DNA of 64,000 nt. Source: Stratiolaelaps scimitus (taxonomy: Eukaryota > Arthropoda > Arachnida > Mesostigmata > Laelapidae). This document shows, piece by piece, positions 60,801 to 64,000 of this stretch; position 1 is the stretch's first letter, and each line of letters opens with the position of its first letter. The DNA lies in contig JABWDB010000018.1 in the NCBI GenBank assembly GCA_019614645.1, forward strand, positions 4,922,501 to 4,986,500. Direction: 5' to 3'. The notes below the pieces were generated by a model. The model did no database searches, was not told the origin of the DNA, and worked only from the letters and a program-made list of their open reading frames with translations. The position numbers and the translations under genes are program-made.

Positions 60801-61103
60801 CGAAGCCCGCAGCAGCAGCAGCCGCAGCAGTCGCAGCAGCAAGGCCCACGAACAACGGGCCATATGCAGCATCCAAGCAAACGTTTACCTCAGCTGTCCG
60901 TAATCCTCGTACAACGGCGGTCGTATTGAGACGGTGTCAACTGACCGCCTCCTGTGTACCTTCGCCAGCGTCGCAGAGATTCTGTCGATGCCTTTCGACA
61001 GCTGTCGATGATGACGTCGCCGCTAGCCATGTCGCTTCGTTGAGCATCGAGACGCCGTCTACGGATTCAACAGCAGTCGCCACTTGCCGGATCGTTGGCC
61101 CTT

Positions 61104-61106
<3 letters not shown>

Positions 61107-61140
<34 letters not shown>

Positions 61141-61153
61141 GCTGCTGCTGCTT
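61107..61153. repeat. Compound (CGG)n-(CAG)n-(CTG)n repeat
   Basis: About ten GGC units run directly into cagcagctgctgctgct. The CAG/CTG part is self-complementary. The plus frame across it reads poly-Arg, and it is unlikely to be coding. Confidence 0.9.
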
Positions 61154-62055
61154 GAGTCTAACTAATGACTTTTCATGAACATTTGACTTCCGTATATTTA
61201 GTCAGGCACACAGACGGAGCATTCGGCCGCCAGCGAGCGAACAGGCGATCGAAATCACCGGCTTCGCCATCATCAGCAGAAGATTGCTCCTGCTTATCTT
61301 ACAGTGTCGCTGAGCTCATTTGTCCGCGCAAGCATCTCTGCTAGTAATTAAGCTTCAGCACAATTTAAATACAAGTTACAACGGTGCTGTAAACATAGTC
61401 AGACGCGGATGCATACAGATGCGTGTACGGCAGTGACCACTGTGATCGTTACGTCCAGCCGCTCAGTGTCACCCCGTGGTCACCGGCAAGAAAGTCGCAC
61501 CCAATCGAAACGGGCAACGCAACGAGTGCCAACGATTGGCAATGTCACCTACAGCTGTATTCACCTGTTCAGATTTTGTCCACGATCTTTATCCTCCCTT
61601 CACTGTGGGAGAATTTCGATAATGACCCGCTTAACTCGCGCGTCGAGTTCGTACCCGATGGCGGTCCCAATTTTGCAAAGAATTGCTTGCCGCCAATATA
61701 CCGATTCCGAGGGCAGACTCGGTTGTTACCTCACGAGAGGTGAACTGCCACAACCTCCCGCATCGGATTATAATCCCGCAGATTTTCGGTGAACCTGAAT
61801 GTCTGTGGACCAGTCGTAAATTTGCAAGAATAGCTTGCTATCACATACAATCATAATTGCCACTTAGTTTCGCTGTCAACTACTTCGGCGGTTGGCAAGT
61901 GTTTAGATTAACGGTCCCGCGCTAGCATTTGTCACTGGCATATACATACTGTGACGTTATTGTCCGATCGAAATGCAGAGTGAGTTGACTCAAGTTTGTG
62001 TGAGCTCAGAAATTGCACAGATTTACATCCAATCTTGTTGAGGAACCTTCTGAGG

Positions 62056-62089
<34 letters not shown>
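62056..62089. repeat. (AT)n microsatellite
   Basis: About 34 bp of AT repeat. Confidence 0.95.
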
Positions 62090-62090
<1 letters not shown>

Positions 62091-63259
62091 GTCTTAAAGG
62101 ATTTGAAGAATCGGTGCGTAGTGCCCTATGAGTTGATTATAATTTACGACATGGTTTGCAAGTGGTCTCCGTCGTCGTCCTTGTGAGTGTCGAAAATTTG
62201 ACAACACTCAGTTCATTTTCACACAGTTCGTGTGATATCCTATAAAAGATTCGACAACACCAACCCGCCGTAGATCACCCCTCAAAGACCTGACAGCTAG
62301 CAGATCAATTGAACCAAATAATTTCAATGGTTTCTCGAAACGAATTACAATAACAGCAGCAGCAGCAGCAGCAGCAGCTGTAAAACCTTCGCAGAGGTCC
62401 GAAACTCAATAGGCCTGTCTTCTAATATATTATATATATCCCTCTGTCTCCCTGCACTTACGCGCGTCTGAGCGAGTGAGCGCTTTTGTGCCGGCGTATT
62501 CTGCTTGAGGCCCGGTCGCTACCTGGCAAACTTCAAAATTCGCGGCCGCAAGTCGCCAGTCAGTCCTCCGATTACTCCCTGATTCGACGACGCCGCTGTG
62601 TGGCGTCGCCAATGATCAGGACTGATCGATGAAGAATGTACAACGAACCTCCGAGTCTGAGGCGTCAGATCGCTCGACCACCATCGACCCCCTCTGATCC
62701 GAGTCAACAGCACACAGCAACAATAGTAACAACGACAGCAGCAGTAGCAGCAGCAACAGAAGAACAGTACCACTCAGCGTGAGTTACCCCGCGCGTCGTC
62801 TCTGGTTGCAGGGTCTTACTGCTGGTAAGGGAGCGAACAGCGACGGATTTGCAGACGGATGGAATGATGTCGTGTTAAAGGACAACTCTTGAATGATGAA
62901 GCTGACGGTGATGGCAATCATTGACGCAGGCGCATGTGTGGGGGGCTTCCATTGCTACTCGAGGGCATCTGATATCATTTGCATTCGGGCAGTGGTAGGC
63001 TTACTTGCAGCTGTTGAAATTAACGTTAGCCTTAGCGGCTAAAGAAAACGACGAGCTTATATCGTTAATGCGAGCAGCGTTCACTGACATTTTCACATGG
63101 GTTAGGCGCATATACAGCGAGTTGGCAAAAGTTGCGCAAACCCTGTGAAGTCTCGTTTACGGCCTGCCCTTCGCCCATTCAAGAACAACTCTCGTTACGT
63201 GTCCGTGTGGAATTACGACGAGAAAATCAGGAGGAAAACTCACACCTGTCGAAGGACAC

Positions 63260-63330
63260 TTCAGAATTTGAACCTGCTACCTGGGACATAACCCACCTAC
63301 CGGTCTGTTTGTCTAAGCGGTGCCGCTGGG
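63260..63330 (-). mobile_element. Possible SINE-like fragment
   Basis: On the minus strand, ccgcttagacaaacagacc is followed by an anticodon-arm-like region and caggtagcaggttcaaattctg, a reasonable pol III B-box (63280-63265). It shares caggt.gcaggttc with the 53.25-kb copy. Evidence is limited to these short motifs. Confidence 0.3.
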
Positions 63331-64000
63331 TAAAGGCGACGCCGCGCCGCCGCCGGATCAGCTCCATCTCGGGAGCACGCAAGACCCCAAGGGAGACTAC
63401 ACAAAGCTTGCGACCCGGTCTCCGAAACCACTCTGACGTGCTGCTTGATCAGCCTTAATCAGGCCGCATTTCCTTGACCTAATGACACACACACACACAC
63501 GTGTGTTCCTGCCAACGAATGTTGATAGACATATAGATCCATCGTGACCAAAACACGTCGACCAGTCACTCATACACAGCAAAGCGTTGAGATCTCTCAT
63601 AGTGTTGACCCGAGTCATCGGAGTGGAAGAGAACTCAACACATTCGATTGGCTTGACTCTCGCTGCGCCGTTGAAAGGAGAAGGTTCGTTGAAAAACGGC
63701 CTTTACTCAACTCGACACGCTGTCTGTCGACGACAAGCTGCATGCAACAAGACGTCATGTGCTCTTTGGCCACGGCGTGGCGATCATCGATATTCGACAA
63801 AAAAGCGTCGAAACGCCAACTGAGCGTTCAATCATTAGCGAATCAACAGGCGAACCAGCCAGCCGAATGGGCCAAGCACCCACACACGCAGTCAGTGAGT
63901 GGCTCGCGACTCAGCTTCAAGTAGCGGTCTCGCGGCGTAGCAGCTGACTGCAACCAGCGTGCCCAGGGGGGGCCTCTTGATCCACCATCGCCGGCTCGAT

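Larger units (their letters stand above)
49872..64000. other. Non-coding region upstream of ELL exon 2 (probable first intron or 5' flank)
   Basis: Scanning the minus strand by eye for the conserved ELL start motif (KLTDSA-like) followed by a phase-0 donor found nothing. The first coding exon is therefore probably beyond the right edge. The stretch is somewhat GC-richer, with CAG, CGG and GA repeats, (AT)n tracts, and SINE-like fragments at 53.25 and 63.27 kb. Open frames at 51.0-51.6, 58.2-59.0 and 60.5-61.2 kb are compositionally biased and unrecognised. Confidence 0.6.

Noticed and set aside
62460..62612. Minus-strand open stretch ending in a strong GTAAGT donor, considered as ELL exon 1
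   Set aside because: It leaves phase 1, lacks the KLTDSA-like motif, and has no similarity to ELL N-termini. A non-coding first exon cannot be excluded.

Overview
The window is eukaryotic genomic DNA: one split gene inside a large amount of non-coding sequence that is very rich in microsatellites. The only gene I can support strongly is the RNA polymerase II elongation factor ELL (fly Su(Tpl)/Ell) on the minus strand. I rebuilt six coding exons by joining reading frames at GT/AG sites whose phases match: 49871-49824, 35780-35116, 34698-34459, 34069-33508, 33144-32920 and 32398-32252. Together they give about 628 residues: most of the N-terminal ELL domain, an Arg/Asp- and Ser-rich linker, and a complete C-terminal occludin/ELL domain ending in a stop at 32254-32252. 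The first coding exon, with the initiator Met, was not found and is probably beyond the right edge.

Organism: a 14-kb intron, dense (AT)n, (CT)n, (ATT)n, (ATC)n and (GTT)n tracts, a decayed BEL/Pao-type retroelement and tRNA-like SINE fragments point to a metazoan, probably an arthropod. A chelicerate such as a mite is possible but is only a guess. No bacterial operon, phage, CRISPR array, rRNA or convincing tRNA gene was seen.

Layout. 1-5.9 kb: non-coding, with AT and GA microsatellites. 5.9-8.4 kb: a tRNA-like SINE fragment at 5.9 kb and a decayed BEL/Pao zinc-knuckle and protease remnant at 6.7-7.1 kb (minus strand). 8.4-31.5 kb: gene-poor, packed with simple repeats whose CT, ATC and GTT units lie mostly on the plus strand; a CpG-rich stretch at 28.3-29.5 kb ends in a possible TATA/initiator pair. 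32.2-35.8 kb: five ELL exons with introns of about 360-520 nt. 35.8-49.8 kb: one long ELL intron. 49.82-49.87 kb: an isolated 48-nt ELL exon. 49.9-64 kb: GC-richer non-coding sequence, probably the next upstream ELL intron or its 5' flank, with SINE-like pieces, CAG/CGG repeats and (AT)n tracts.

Almost all other long open frames are low-complexity translations of microsatellites, or antisense and frame-shifted shadows, and are not annotated. I found no novel biological system. The most useful results are the ELL exon model with its distant 48-nt exon, the BEL/Pao remnant, the SINE-like family, and several local structures (a 15-bp-arm hairpin, two G-quadruplex candidates, palindromes).
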